Shown: piece by piece, positions 43,316 through 55,639 of the stretch
How the letters are laid out: every line of letters starts with the position of its first letter
How positions within the stretch are numbered: the stretch's first letter is position 1
Source of the DNA: Phallus indusiatus
Lineage: Eukaryota > Basidiomycota > Agaricomycetes > Phallales > Phallaceae
Assembly (NCBI GenBank): GCA_027605045.1
Contig: JAQFWX010000001.1
Span: 2,356,001-2,420,000 of the forward strand
Direction: 5' to 3'
Length of the DNA: 64,000 bases
Notes under the pieces: generated by a model
Told to the model about the DNA's origin: nothing
Seen by the model: only the letters and a program-made list of their open reading frames with translations
Database searches by the model: none
Translations under genes and position numbers: made by a program

Positions 43316-43333
43316 GGCGCGACTGAGGGGGAG

Positions 43334-43551
43334 TGTTGAGTTACGGTCACACTGTGACTATAGTTACTGTAAATAGTACTTACGCGCACACGTCTAATTT
43401 CCTCACTCGTGTCATTACACGTAGTGAGGTACGTTCGTTCTAGTTTAGTTTCTCACTATTTCCTTATTAACAATGTACCTAGCTATTATTCTTTAGGTAC
43501 GCAATCATAATGTCACTCGTGTCATTACACGTAGTGAGCTATTATTCTTTA
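43334..43551 (+). repeat. 3' LTR of the copia element
   Basis: 218 bp; preceded by the purine tract GAGGGGGAG. It has a 56-bp internal duplication relative to the 5' LTR. The last bases before the AGGTG duplication are TTCTTTA. Confidence 0.85.
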
Positions 43552-44803
43552 AGGTGACATGGGTTGTCGATAAAAAGGTTTAAACTTGAGTGTTATTTCA
43601 ACCTACCCAAATCGTGATAGAACTGTACTCCCCATTATTAAACACCTGTTTATGTAAGAGTATGATTGGAACTTACTCTGTCTATGCATTACAGAAATAA
43701 GGTCGTTGCTTTTCCGAATGCCAGCTTCGCCCTTCAGCTTCCACGTAGCCCAAACGTTCCATAAACAAACACCAAAGACAACTGATTCGAATAGAAGGGT
43801 TGAGATACCTAGTAAAAATTCTATAAGGCCGACTAGATCATGTCATAGTTAATGCAGGTGAGGACGATTCCGTCGGGAATTTACCATTTTGATTAGATCT
43901 GAAAAACCATTTGAGAGTCAAGGTTTCCACTCTCAATGGCAAAAATAGAAATTTACGACTGACATTATCAAAGCACATCCAGCATATATCACGGAGTCTA
44001 AGCAAGAGAAGAATAAAGGAGACCATAGCATCGTAATCAGTAACAATTCTCACAGTAAATGCCTACAATGAAATCTGCCATAAAGAAGAAAGTTAAAGCT
44101 CCAAGTACGATCTTATTCCCTCCACACAAAGCATATACTCGAATAACAGATAGACCTAATTAATATTTATAAAATCATTTATAGATTATGTTAGAATTAT
44201 ACTAACCCTTGACACCGACATCTACTACAGCGCTCACAGCATTGTCGATGTTAGCCAGATCGTTGCAAAAGCTTTTGCCTCTTTGAGATTATTTCTTCTA
44301 TTTGGGATAAGATAACTCGTTACCTTGCTTCCTGCAAAGAAGGAATGTTTAACGTTGTCTGGACGATTTAACTCATTTGACTCACTACAGCGGCCACAAA
44401 AATCACCCGAACATTAAGTACTCGGATGATTAAAATTCCATATCTTGTAATGGCATAAAGTAAAGTGGGGATGCTGAACGGTCTGGACGATAACCACATA
44501 TACCTGACTTCTCGTGGTATAATCAATATCATAGTATAAATAACAAGCGCTGGGGTATCGCTTTTATCAATTAATTGTTCATTAGCAGGTTTTTTTAGCT
44601 ATGAGATTCACCAAGAGCGCTGAAATTGCTAAATGCGGAGACATAACTAATATTCATTAGTCAAATACTATTAACACTAAATATCCGGAATGGTGACTCA
44701 CCCCAGATATATTTCATAAATCAAAGCGTCTATCTCACCACTGGTAGCATTAATGGTGTTGTTGCTCATTTTCAAAAGTGAAGGATGAAAGTGTAGATGT
44801 AGC

Positions 44804-47800
44804 AAATGACTGAGGGTGAAATGAACGAAGTATCTTGGACTTCGTCTTCAAGTTTGACAGACTGGTTTAGTTAAATATTGCAGTCCGGTCAGGGCCGAAT
44901 TTCTGGTTGCAAGTCTCAGGCAGGGGGGCGTCTTCGTCGATCGTCGCATGGTATGTCAAAATAAAATATCATCATGTTCCTGACACCGTATTGATAACTG
45001 TGAGCCTCACCTTCAAAGCACATCCCGCGGTATAATCTCTGGACTATTCTGGAGCTTTTCATATTGCGAGATGCTATGCCCCGGAAATGAAACCCAGATT
45101 AATGATCAACTATGTCTCAAAAATAGAATAGTGATTGACACTGATCGATTGATCTCTCGATACCCAGACGACCCCAGCTTCTGATTTCGTTGGTGTCAGA
45201 AGTGTTTTTTTATGATAGAAAATTTTAGCGAGAGGTGGATTGTCACATCACTCAACCAGAGTTCACATGAATATTCATAGGAAAATGTTTTTACCTGGAT
45301 TAGACGCCTTACTGAATTATATCTGATAGAAGTTGTGGAACCCATTAGTGCGCGGTATGACAATAGGCAACTTCGATATAGTCGACATGTCCGTTTTTCC
45401 TTTCAATTGTCATTGCCTTTGATCTGTGAAATAAGGACAATAGAAACCACTGCAATCTTGTACCTTTATATCCGGAAAACCAGGTGCATATATCCGGTGA
45501 TGGGTCGGACACTACCCGTGAAATTCGTAAAAGGTTCTTTCTGTGGCGCAATAAAATTGATGTGAGACGCGGGCAGGTCTAGCGTATTTACTGACAGTTG
45601 GTTATTCTCATCTTTCAAAACAAGGCTTACGTGAACGTATCTTGTAGGTGAGAGAGAGACGGCTAATACCTTCATGGTTCCCTTGCCTTCGTCCGTCATT
45701 GTATCTTTGGTCTTGGTGGCTCGGGCCCCCTAATTACCAGCCGCTCACCCATCATAACGGCTACGAGGGGCGTGGGTAGACCATTCAGAGAACCCGCTAT
45801 TATGAAAAGGTCAACGACGGACAACTAAAAGCATGCGGAGTGACGCCGGCGAGCAGGCCGGACGGAATCATGACAAGTTCCGCAAACGTCCCAGTAATTA
45901 AAGCACAAATCTCACTTAATTGATTCAAAAACGCAGCTTAACTGTTGTTGTTGTGGAGTGCAGCCTAGATCGACGAGTGCTGAATCAATTGAATGCGTTA
46001 CATGTAATGTTCTCACCGCGTCACACCTCTCATTCAACATTGACATGATTGCGCAATGTTCCGAGAAGTTGCCATAAGGTCTCTGTGCAAAAATATTAGA
46101 AATAAGCGAGATAAAGGCCTCCATCATACCATCCAGGGGTCGCATTCGTGTGCCATCCTGTAGATTGTATTATGCGGAGCTGGCTCCGGGCCCCGGGGTA
46201 GCCAGTAGAGCAAGATTATCTATGTATATCCCACGTCAAATTATGGCTCATTGTACTATGGCATGGTTTTGAAGCGACTCATCGCGTTCAGTCTTGACAG
46301 ATAGAGATTTCCGAGCGAAAAGATTGATTCCGTCACTAAATCATCCCATGAAAGCTAATCTAGACACGAATGTTTGCAAAAAACAGGTGTTATTAGATAA
46401 TTGAGAATTGACTTACAGCTGTTCTTATAAAGTAGAAACACCGTCACGCGTCAATCGTAACTAATCGTGTCTAGTAAGCGCTAGAGCCCAGCCAATGAAC
46501 GTACCAGTCAGTACAAGACAATGTTCCCATCACAACGAGTGAATAGCACTAGCTATTGTGGGAGGTTTGACAATCCGACATGAGCATACGGAAAATATAA
46601 TTGGATAAGCCTAATTAGACCACTCATCTACTGTTGCCGTTGACTCGCGCTCGGGGTGAAGGAAGAAAGGACGGACGACAGCTCATTCTTTGCACATTTT
46701 GCAACTCAACTACGAAAGTATAATTGAAGCAAGTTATGCTTAGAAAGAAATGTACGGCTTAGTCGGTAGGTGCAGGGAAGGATGCGTATTTCCATCGGAA
46801 AGTGGGCAAAAGGGCTTAAAACCAATCAATTTTATGTAAGGTAAACGTTTGATACAAAACAAGCTTACAGAACATTTGGTGTGGTGCTGGTGGCAGACAA
46901 TGGTGCTAGGATAAACCGTGTGCAGACAACTGCTCTGGAGCACAGGTCCTCGAACTTCAACAAATTCGGAAATAATCAGCCGACGCACCAAAGGGCCATA
47001 TGAAAGGGGCGGTCATCTTCGGCGAAGATGACCAGTATTAGGTGCATCTTTGTGTACATGGGCGCGGCTCTACAGCACTGATAATGGCTGTATATACCCA
47101 TGGTGGTCAATACAGACGAAAAGGTTCTTTGCGCGACGGGGTAGCCCCTCAAATCAATCTTGTTACGCATTCTCGATGTTCGCTTTGTTCATGTCGGCTG
47201 CTTAATGGATGTCAGCCCAACGTGCGTGCATTCTCACCCTTTCAAATAATGTTACTACTCTCTTGCTCTTATTCCCTGACTTAAGCTTGTCCAATTGCTT
47301 TCTGCTGGACTGCTGGACCCAGAAACCGCACGATGAACATACCCGAAAGAAGACAAGAATGAGGAACAATTCCGGTGGAAGAAGATGGTGCCGACGATTC
47401 AGACTGGTTTTCTCTCGTGTGGATTGTACAAGTGTTGTACATGTCAGTGCTTGGGTCCCAGACGAACACTACGCAGGGCTAAAGTAGTGGCCGCATGGTG
47501 GACAGGATGATGTCGCCAACTGCGAATTCAAACTCAGATGTCAGGATGTTCGCGACTATTAACGTTAAAACCTTCAAAAACTAAAAATCTTCAAATGAAT
47601 CTTGGAGAAAATTCGCAAGATATCCGTCTATTTGATGGTAGTCGAGTTATACAACTCAGAGCTGCGCGTCAGGGTGAATGGGCCGAAGAGTTGAGGAGTC
47701 AGAAGTATTTGGGCGGTGGACTCGGCGAGAGGTGAGGATGATCATTGATATCTACAAGCGTTCAATTTATCACCATCAATGCAGTATGTCCGGAAGAGAA

Positions 47801-47940
47801 CCAGCAACTCGGAAAGGTCTAGTACTCCTAAGGCCTTGGCTCATTGCGGCCGGTGCAGGCTCGACTCTAAAAATTCGCGACATTGCTTCCGTGTTTTGTT
47901 TCCTTTACTTCAGAATTATATGTAACATAATATATACTCT
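44804..47940 (-). repeat. Block P2 of the tandem unit
   Basis: Homologue of 1-2950 and of 61160-64000. The conserved minus-strand segments keep their order, including MSTISKLPIVI near 45360-45385, the VRPITGY segment (45466-45699) and WDDLVTES (about 46300-46350). It is more diverged from P1 and P3 than those are from each other. Indels break frames. No recognised domain. Confidence 0.45.
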
Positions 47941-47949
47941 CTGACCAGT

Positions 47950-48110
47950 TTTCATGATAGAAGATATCACCGTCGTCACCCCCTTTCATGACCATCGCAT
48001 TTTCGTTTTCATGGTCGCTCATTTCGATCATAATGCATTCGTGTATGTAATCTAACACGCTTCGAAAGTGAAGAGCCGGTAACGTTACATCTGTAGGACT
48101 CATTATGTTT
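47950..48110 (-). pseudogene. Duplicated, decayed terminal exon beside gene C
   Basis: Repeats the end of gene C (FRSVLDYIHECIMIEMSDHE against FRSVVEYIHQSIMVEMSDHE) but lacks the rest of the gene. Matches the extra exon beside gene A at 2990-3250. Confidence 0.55.
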
Positions 48111-48220
48111 TTCCCCCTAGGCACAATGATCGAACGCATGGTCAAAAGAATGTATTTATGTCAAACGTTTCGACAGAAAGTTGGCTGTCCAGCATGCCAA
48201 ATGTGAGCCCTCGGTTTATC

Positions 48221-51200
48221 CTACACCGACTCAAGTTTATTACATCCAATTTCGACATCAATGTCAGCGGGAGATCCCACTGGCAAGATATCACCATCAT
48301 CATCTCCTTCCATGGCCATCGCATTATTGTTCTCATGATCACTCATTTCCACCATAATGGATTGGTGTATATATTCCACCACACTTCGAAAACGAAGAGA
48401 TGGTAATGCTACATCTGTAGCTCGAATTGCTGCCGAATTTTGTTGACGAAGATCCAGAACGAATTCGGCGATTAAAATGGTCGCTAAACTATGATCCTGG
48501 AGATGAATACAATAACCTTGAAATGGAAGGGGCAGGCCACACCTTTGTTGGAAAATTCCGAGAATAGATATCGCGTCCTGATGTGGTGTAGGTTTGAATT
48601 CGAAAATGCACTACTAGGACCATATTTTATTCAAAACAGAGTGTACTCACAAGATTCAATCCGATCTAGGGATAAAGTCAATTTTTAATATACATAAATA
48701 ATCAGAATTTGCGCAGACTTACTAGATCAAGTATTGCGGAACCGCCGGTGAAAAAGACCACAAAGCTTTTTTAAGAAGGCGAGATGAGATATATTGACAA
48801 AATTATTTTAACCTTGTTCAAACCTACAAAAACTGTGATAGAACTGTAGTCTATATTCAGAGAGAGCTTTCGAAATTATGATTGAAACTTACCTTGTCTA
48901 AGTATTACAGAAACAAGGTCATTTCTGTTTCGAATTCCAGTTTCGCCCTTCAGCTTCCAAATACCCCAAACCTTCCAATCGCAAACAGAAAAGACAAGTA
49001 ATTCTATCAAAATGAGTGAGATATTTGAAAGAGAGTCGAACATCAGGTTGGATTGGGCTAAATCACAACATGAGTTAGTATATTATTATAAGAGCACAAT
49101 TTTTCAAATTTACCCTTAGAACTAGAAAAAAAAATTGAAAATTAAGGAATCTTAAATTCATAATTTATCACCACCTTGACAAAGAACATCCATTGAATAA
49201 TACTACAATGCCTAAGCAAGAGAAAAAGTTGAATTACCCCACTGTAGTATCATATTAGTGGCGACTCTCACCATAAAGGTTTGCAATAGCATTTCCCGTT
49301 ATAAGGAAGATCAGGGCTCCAACTATGATCTTGTTTCCTTGACACAATGCGTACACTCGAAGAATCAATATACCTAATTAATAGATATAAGATCATTTCC
49401 AAATTAAAAAGTATCAAACTGACCTTGCATACTAACACCTGTTACAAGGAATATACCATCGCTTATATTGACCATATTATTGCAGAAACTTTTGCCCTTT
49501 TTGAGTTTCCAATCCCATTTTTATGGTAGCAATATCTTACCTTCCCTCCTGCAGGGAAGGAACAGTTACATAACACTGCCTAGACTCTGAAAATTGTTTT
49601 GCTTACTGGCAAAAAAATTGACCAAAAGGCAAGTATTTGATATATTAATGTTCCATGTCGCATAAGGGCGTAGAGTAGAGTTGTAAAACTGAACGGTTTG
49701 GGCGATGACCACAAATACCTCCCTTCTCGTGACAAATCCAACACCGTGGTATAAACGAGAAGTGCTGAAGTATCACTTTTGAATTTTAATCAATTTTTCA
49801 GATGGAGGATAACTCACTAAGGACACTGACAGAAGCAAGCACGAAGAGATAACTAATATGGATGGTCAGCTGAACACTGAACGTTGAACACCCGGGATGC
49901 ATCAGTAATCTGGTTTTGCGGCGAGCGCTTAATGTTTAGTCTCAGACCTTGCGCATCTCACGCCTCGTTAATCCGATGCTCTCAGACCGCCACAGACATT
50001 CTGAGACCTGGTACTTACTCTTTTCTTAATTTTTTGTTATTTGTCACCGTATATTTATCCCGCTCCTTAATAAATGTCTGTCCTTACTTTCTTAATGTCC
50101 GATCAGTGAGTACTAGTGAGTGCTTGAGCGCACAGGTTGGATTCTGATGCTATCTAGAAAACACTTTGGTATGTCGCTTTGCTATCAAAACTATTGATCC
50201 AAAATTCATCCACTCGTGCTATACAGTTACCTCCATTGATTCTTTCTCCTCCACCATCCAAATCTATCCCTAAACTCCCAAACTTCGGTGACAGCGGACA
50301 TGGCTGCACAACAGAGTCTAGCTGGATGATCTCGCATCTACGCGAACCATCATCATTGTAAGCCTTGACTGCCGTATACATCTTCATGACGGGATCCAAC
50401 TGATGTATATTAAATAGTTCAATGAATCCGAGATGGGGCGACGCTTGATCCAGCGCTGGGCGAAAGACCATGCGGAGTTGACCAATCTGGAAGCCTAAAA
50501 TGAGGTAGGTTTATCAACGTCTGCAAGCTATGTGAAAAAATGACCTTTAATTCCAACTTGAAGAGCATCGCCGTCTGGATCAGTATCAATGAAAACCACA
50601 TTACCGACACCCATATTTGGCGGCGGCGCACGAAGTATACATGTCTCGGCTCGATCATGTATTGGATCCAGTACCGGAAGTATAATCCGAAATATCGTCC
50701 AAATATCCAAAGAAGAATACTTGTCCGGCATTGCATCTACCATATAGGCCCACCCTCGTCCTTCAGCAGTATCACCATACAATAATTTGGCTTCGTATCG
50801 CTGGACGGCGCCTTCGAAAGCAGCGGTATCTACGTCAAACCAATCTTTTGAAAGTGCAGTCGGAAGCCGCAGTTTACTCCAGCGGGGCCTTATAGCCAAA
50901 GTTGGCTGGTATACCTGGGTTGGAATTGGGACCAATGAGAGGTGTGCTTGTTCTTCGGTATCATTGTCTATGCTGTCTAACTCTTCTCCATCAGATCCGT
51001 GTCGCCAGGCAAGGTACCTGTCACGATAACAAATTTTTTCCTCGCGATCAAGCAGCCAAACCATCTGTAGAGCATACTCTTTGTGCCCTACATTATTGTA
51101 AAGGTTTTTTGCAATTTTGATGTGATAATGTTCTGATGTTTCCGTGCAATAGTTTGCGGTCGCGCCTAACCTTCGAATGAACTCCAGATAATGAAGACGA

Positions 51201-54200
51201 GTATGAAGTTTTGGAATATTGAAGTGTTCAATTACACCTCTTTTTCCTCTGCGTGCACGAGTCAAAATGAAAATATCTTTGTGTTCGTGGAACGTGTCAT
51301 TGTAAGCGCTAAGTTGACAGAGTGTTTCTTCGGTGTGCGAATGATATTGAGCTGTATAGATGAAATCAAGCTCCGCTCTTGTTGCACGGATTGCCTCTCG
51401 TGGGACTTTGGTATGACCGCTAATAGCAGTCAAGAAGTATTTTTGAAGATCTCGATGCTCCTTGCCTGACCACTGGGAAATCTTCGAGATTCCTGCTGTG
51501 AAGTGTCGAGATCCTGGCCACTTTGGCATTCGCGTAAGTCTTGAATCCAGCTCTGCTTTTCCTACTAGGTTAACGTTCCACGTAACCAGATGATCTTTAA
51601 AGGCCTTATGAAGACCGTGTAAGACATCAGGGCAAATAACTTTGCAGATGTCAAGTTTAGTAAAGTCCATCCACCATGGTTCTTCAACGCCGCTAAGGCC
51701 AATCTCTTTAGCTTCTTGTGCGAACTTCCATGTATCCGCTTCGGGCCATTTTTGACGAATTATCCGAAGTTTTTCGAGAATTGAAACACCGGTACGAGTC
51801 CTGTGTTCAGCATTCAGCCCAAGTTGTGAATGGTCAACTTCGCAAGGGACACATTTGCTAGCACCAAGACATGCGATGAGTGCTTGTTCTGGGAGATCGC
51901 AGATGTACGCAATTAGCCGTAAGATTTCCATCCTTATATATCCTTCGCTATCAACCATTTTGACAGGTATTGTTTCGTGCTTTCGAAGACTGGCTAGAAC
52001 AATAAACGTGCACTCGTGATACAATCGGCTCTGCAAGATTCCAGGCATTTCTTTTCTTTGCATTTGTGTTGCAAACTCGAGATTTGGAAATTTTCCTTCC
52101 GGAAGGTAAGCAATGCACAGAAAGGCTCGACGACTTGGTGCTGAACGAACACGTTCCCGGATGTGTGCAGATGAAAGTAACAATGGCTTCGTTTTTTTGT
52201 CTCCAGAGAAGTTTGTCAAGTGAGTACTGTCACTTGAAAGAATATAAGGATGAATTGTGATGCCTTCTGGGTATTCAGATTGCATCTCCATCCACGCATC
52301 GCCTGTTGCCATCTCATTGTAGCAGCGCTCCGTCATGGCTTCATCAAGATATTCCTCGTATGGTACGTAATCCTTTTCTTCCGTAAATTCAGGATTAGCT
52401 TCTAGCCATTTCAGGCATTCTAAAGCATCCCTGTATAACAACAACTGTGGGTCATTAGGTGCTTCAGGAAGAGTCACCCATACAGCTTTCCAAGGTGGTG
52501 CTCCGGACAATGATTCAATCCTATTGGTCAAATCTTTTGCTGTTTTAAATGACGGTGCGTGGTTTCCAAGTTTTCGAATCTGATGAACAATATCAGGATG
52601 TTTTGATGAGATAAGAAATTGATAAAACTAACCCAGTCCGATTTCAGGAGCTCATCCACTCTGGTAGCGGGAAGTCCACTAGATGCAATCCACTTTGCAA
52701 ACTGCCACTCGTCCATGCTTGCAAAAGGATATGTTACATTGTTTTGATCAACTTCTCTTGCTCTCGTTGCTTCATATGGAGTCTGTCCCCTGCCGTATGT
52801 TCGATTATCCCGTGTGAATGGATAATGTCGGTAACGGTAAGAAGTATCGTTCAATTCATCCGAAGGATCAACATGTGATAAATTGAATAGGACTGGTTCA
52901 GCACTCGAGTCTTCCATCATCAGATTGCTACTTTCATCGTCCTGCGCCAATCCAGTTGTTTCATCATGCGCGGGTTCTGATTGTATTGTTGGCCAATTTT
53001 CAACGTCATCGGCATCATACAATGGTAAAGCCTGGGCGGTTTTCTCTATCCAATCATTGCATGGTCTTGACTTGCTAATGTGGGTTTGTAGTGCCCGTGA
53101 AGATTTGAAGAATTTAACGCAAGTTGGTGCTGGACATAATACCATTTTTGGATAATAATAGTGTTCTCTAAAATTATGTAACTATGCATACTGGGGTGAA
53201 AATATTTAGTGCTGTGACTAACAACTTTACAGTTTCACTTTTTTTTCTAATGGCTCCACGATCTTCAATACCTAATGTCAAGCGTGTATCAAAGCAAACA
53301 CGAAAAAATATGGTTTGGAATATACAATCTCCTCTAAAATTGACTCATTATGTTTTAGGCCAGTCCAAAGACTTCTGGAGTTCAAACTCGGACAAGATCC
53401 CAAAGCAATATCCAAAGCCAAGTTCTACCAGCAGTGCAAACCCAGTTGTTGCCACAAACAACATCTTCGGCACCAACTCGTCCTCAATCAAATGTAAGTT
53501 ATTCTTTATTTTCCAGTCATTTTTCACAAAGCACTCCCAGCATTCTGCAGATACTGTGGACGATGCACTTGATGAGTGCCGGTCCGAAACTTCAGATGCT
53601 GAGACTGAGGATAATATAGATGATACACCATTGGATGATGATGAAGAGTTGGAGGAGATGATTTCTACTGAAGAAAGTCAAGCAGCCTTAATTCAGCAGC
53701 TCAGACGTCAACTGAAGGAGGCCGAGAAGTTGCAAAAAGGTGATAAAACTCAAATGGTGGTTCCAACACGAAAGGTTCTCTTTTTTTTTTCATTCTACAA
53801 CCATTGCTTATACCTCATCTAGCGGGTTTATATCTCTCCCGTTTCAGATGTACTTGAAGATCACCAAGCAAAAAAATCCAAAACATCACGACGACTGCCA
53901 AACCCGGATGACCTTCGAGAGAAAATAATAAGGTAATTTACTCTCCATCCTCAATTGTTCCATCACTAAAATATGTGTTATAGACAGCATTCCGTGTCTA
54001 AGTCAGTTGCAAGGTGACTTCATTATCTATTTTCTGCTGTGGCGTATGATAATATTTTAATAGTGCAAGTTCTCCTTCATCCTTTTTTGACAGTAGTTAT
54101 GGTACACCGGAGCCTGATCCAGCGGACATCATTGGATCAGCAAGCACCTTTCAAACTCCAGAGCCTTCGAAATCCGGTTTGGTTGATACAGCAAGACCAG

Positions 54201-55604
54201 ACCAGCAAAATGCCTATAGCCCCGGACACCGTGATGTCATTAGTCAAGCAAAGCGTTATATTAATCTCTATATAGCCACTCAGAATCCATTCCCAACTCA
54301 CTCCGAAAAGCGGCAGATGAATGCAAGTGCTTTGAAGGCTGCAAACAATGACTGCAAACATTCTGCAGTACTCACGTCTTATATCTCAATGATTGTGAGT
54401 AACCATTTTATAATGGTGATTGTACTAACAAAAAACCAGTTGAGTAAACATATGTCTAAATACCGGTATCGATGGAAACAAGCAGCAGAGGCATTTATCG
54501 TCGAAAAATATGGTCTTGTCGGAACACCCGAGGCAATACAAGAGCGGGTTAAATATCTCACTACAAGCAGCCGATACATATATAGACAGATTTTCGCAGA
54601 TGCTGACGGACAAGTAAGTTCATATATTTGGTTCCAAAGTTTGAGTATATCTCATTTCATAATCAGGACAGATATATAAGACCATTCGCACACGACTCAA
54701 TAATTCAGGTTATTCATGAAGGAATGTTCAAATTGCGGCAAGGCCCGGCTCGTATTCAGCCCAATGTCCTTAATCCAATGCCCTTCGAAACTATTGCATT
54801 TGCCGGAGTAGTGGTATGTTTTTTCATATCTTTATAATATTTTGTTAAATTGTAATTCAGATCCTACATTGTCTTGAGGAATATTCAACCGGAAAGTATA
54901 AAAAAGGGAGCTTGGAAGGGGATAGATATGAGGCCGAGTATAAAAAACATTTGGTTCGACTGGAAAAGTATGAGACAACAAAGCGAGAGCACTGTCATGA
55001 GTTACAGAAGAATATATACACTACGGGAATGTGAGTCCAAAACGATTGTCAACGTACATATTCTCAATCCCACGCTGCATAGGGCTTTACTGAATGTTAT
55101 TGTTGACGTTGATGATGACTTCATCATTGATAGCTCAGATGAAATGTTGCCGGAATCACAATAGAAATTTTTAGTTACTCACACAATCAATGTATAAAGA
55201 ATAATAGATTTTTTCCAGTCCAAATTAAAAAAAAAAGCGAAGCAAATCATATTATTAGGCAACAACAGGAAACCGGCATGACTCAGGCAGTCTAGGAACC
55301 TACAACAGTCTAGGAGCATGCAATGGTCTGGGACACTCCGGGAACATGGGACAGCCTGGACACAATCCGACACACAATGGTCTCACTAGTCCGCACCTTT
55401 TTCGTCGGAGTCTAGGACTTCCAAGACACGCCGATGTTGTCAAAATTATCCTGCCGGCCATAGTGAGCCAGACCGTCCCTGACCGTCTCCGGCCATCCGG
55501 GCAGACATGCCCAGATTACTGATGTGGTGGACCCACTTTGAATATACTTCTTGAATTAAAGCGACCGGCGCGATACTAGTAGCATTGATAGTATTGTTGT
55601 TCAT
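48221..55604 (-). CDS. DUF6533-type seven-helix membrane protein, copy C, Plavaka in intron 1
   Basis: Exon 1 (start 55604, MNNNTINATSIAPVALIQEV) is separated from exon 2 (about 49690-49810) by the Plavaka element 49900-55524, which lies 13 bp or so after the intron 1 donor. Exon 2 encodes LLVYTTVLDLSREGRYLW and LLYALMRHG. The last exon (48221-48480) encodes LIAEFVLDLRQQN, FRSVVEYIHQS, an acidic stretch and the end CNKLESV, almost as in copy A. No break was seen in the exons I checked. If the transposon can be spliced out with the intron the gene may still work, but a 5.7-kb intron with its own genes is far from the 50-bp norm here. Predicted plasma-membrane protein. Confidence 0.7.
50154..53145 (-). 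CDS. Plavaka-type transposase
   Basis: Three exons: 53145 to about 52670, about 52617-50530 and about 50482-50154, with GT..AG introns of about 53 and 47 bp. The N-terminus has a zinc finger (CPAPTCVKFFKSSRALQTHI, then a Cys). The catalytic region shows SSDSTHLTNFSGDKKTKPL with the first Asp, a cysteine pair near GASKCVPC, CPDVLHGLHKAFKDHLVTW with the second Asp, and TETSEHYHIKIAKN with the Glu, matching the Plavaka/KDZ family of cut-and-paste transposases widespread in mushrooms. The C-terminal exon includes QPCPLSPKFGSLGIDLDG. About 960 residues, within the usual range, and without stops. It shares its upstream region with the divergent gene at 53251, about 105 bp away. Confidence 0.92.
53251..55164 (+). 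CDS. DUF6532-like protein, Plavaka companion gene
   Basis: Start at 53251 (MAPRSSIPNVKRVSKQTRK). Exons include an acidic coiled region (DDALDECRSETSDAETEDNI, then EEMISTEESQAALIQQLRRQ), a linker LPNPDDLREKIIR, a helical domain SQAKRYINLYIATQNPFP, KHMSKYRYRWKQAAEAFIVE, YIRPFAHDSIIQVIHEGMFK, PMPFETIAFAGVV, then ILHCLEEYSTGKYKKGSL and a charged coiled coil. The final exon (about 55082-55164) ends DSSDEMLPESQ. About nine exons with short introns. The helical core fits DUF6532, a domain of unknown role common in mushrooms. It is divergent from the transposase inside the same terminal repeats, so it is probably a second gene of the element, perhaps a DNA-binding or regulatory partner. That role is inference. 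Confidence 0.7.
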
Positions 55605-55639
55605 TTCTAGAATGGGGTATAGAGGTGGTGTGAGACAAT

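Larger units (their letters stand above)
9325..43551 (+). mobile_element. Ty1/copia LTR retrotransposon, heavily interrupted by nested elements
   Basis: LTRs at 9325-9486 and 43334-43551 start with the same TGTTGAGTTACGGTCACAC. The element is bounded by a 5-bp duplication AGGTG (9320-9324 and 43552-43556) inside DUF6533 gene B. Its coding parts, in order, are gag start (10566-10839), integrase core (11639-11856), integrase C-terminal region (33427-34310) and reverse transcriptase plus RNase H (41534-43263). The PR-IN-RT-RH order is that of copia. It is dead: much of gag, all of protease and the integrase N-terminus are missing, the integrase core has a TAG stop near 11756, and there is a frameshift near 42115-42150. 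Confidence 0.9.
8756..44769 (-). pseudogene. DUF6533-type seven-helix membrane protein, copy B, split by the copia element
   Basis: The 5' part lies at about 43557-44769 and the 3' part at 8756-9324. The copia element 9325-43551 sits between them inside an intron or exon edge near the sixth exon. The start at 44769 encodes MSNNTINATS. Exon 2 encodes LIIPREVRYMW followed by LLYAITRYG, the DUF6533 hallmark. A later exon (about 43700-43790) encodes FGVCLWNVWATWK. The terminal exon (8756-9030) encodes LDLREQN, FRSVMDHIHQS and an acidic tail ending REL ESG. Apart from the insertion I see no break, so the gene was probably intact when hit. Copy B is closest to copy E. Product is an expected membrane protein of unknown role. 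Confidence 0.7.
49900..55524. mobile_element. Plavaka (KDZ superfamily) DNA transposon
   Basis: Ends are CATCAGTAATCTGG and its inverse CCAGATTACTGATG. Comparison with gene A intron 1 (ACCCGGAATGGTGGACCC) shows an insertion with a 2-bp duplication TG (49898-49899, 55525-55526). It carries a transposase (minus) and a divergent DUF6532-like gene (plus). About 5.6 kb. Both genes look open, so it may be autonomous. Confidence 0.88.

Noticed and set aside
50540..51469. Plus-strand ORFs opposite the Plavaka transposase
   Set aside because: Antisense shadows of a clear transposase frame.
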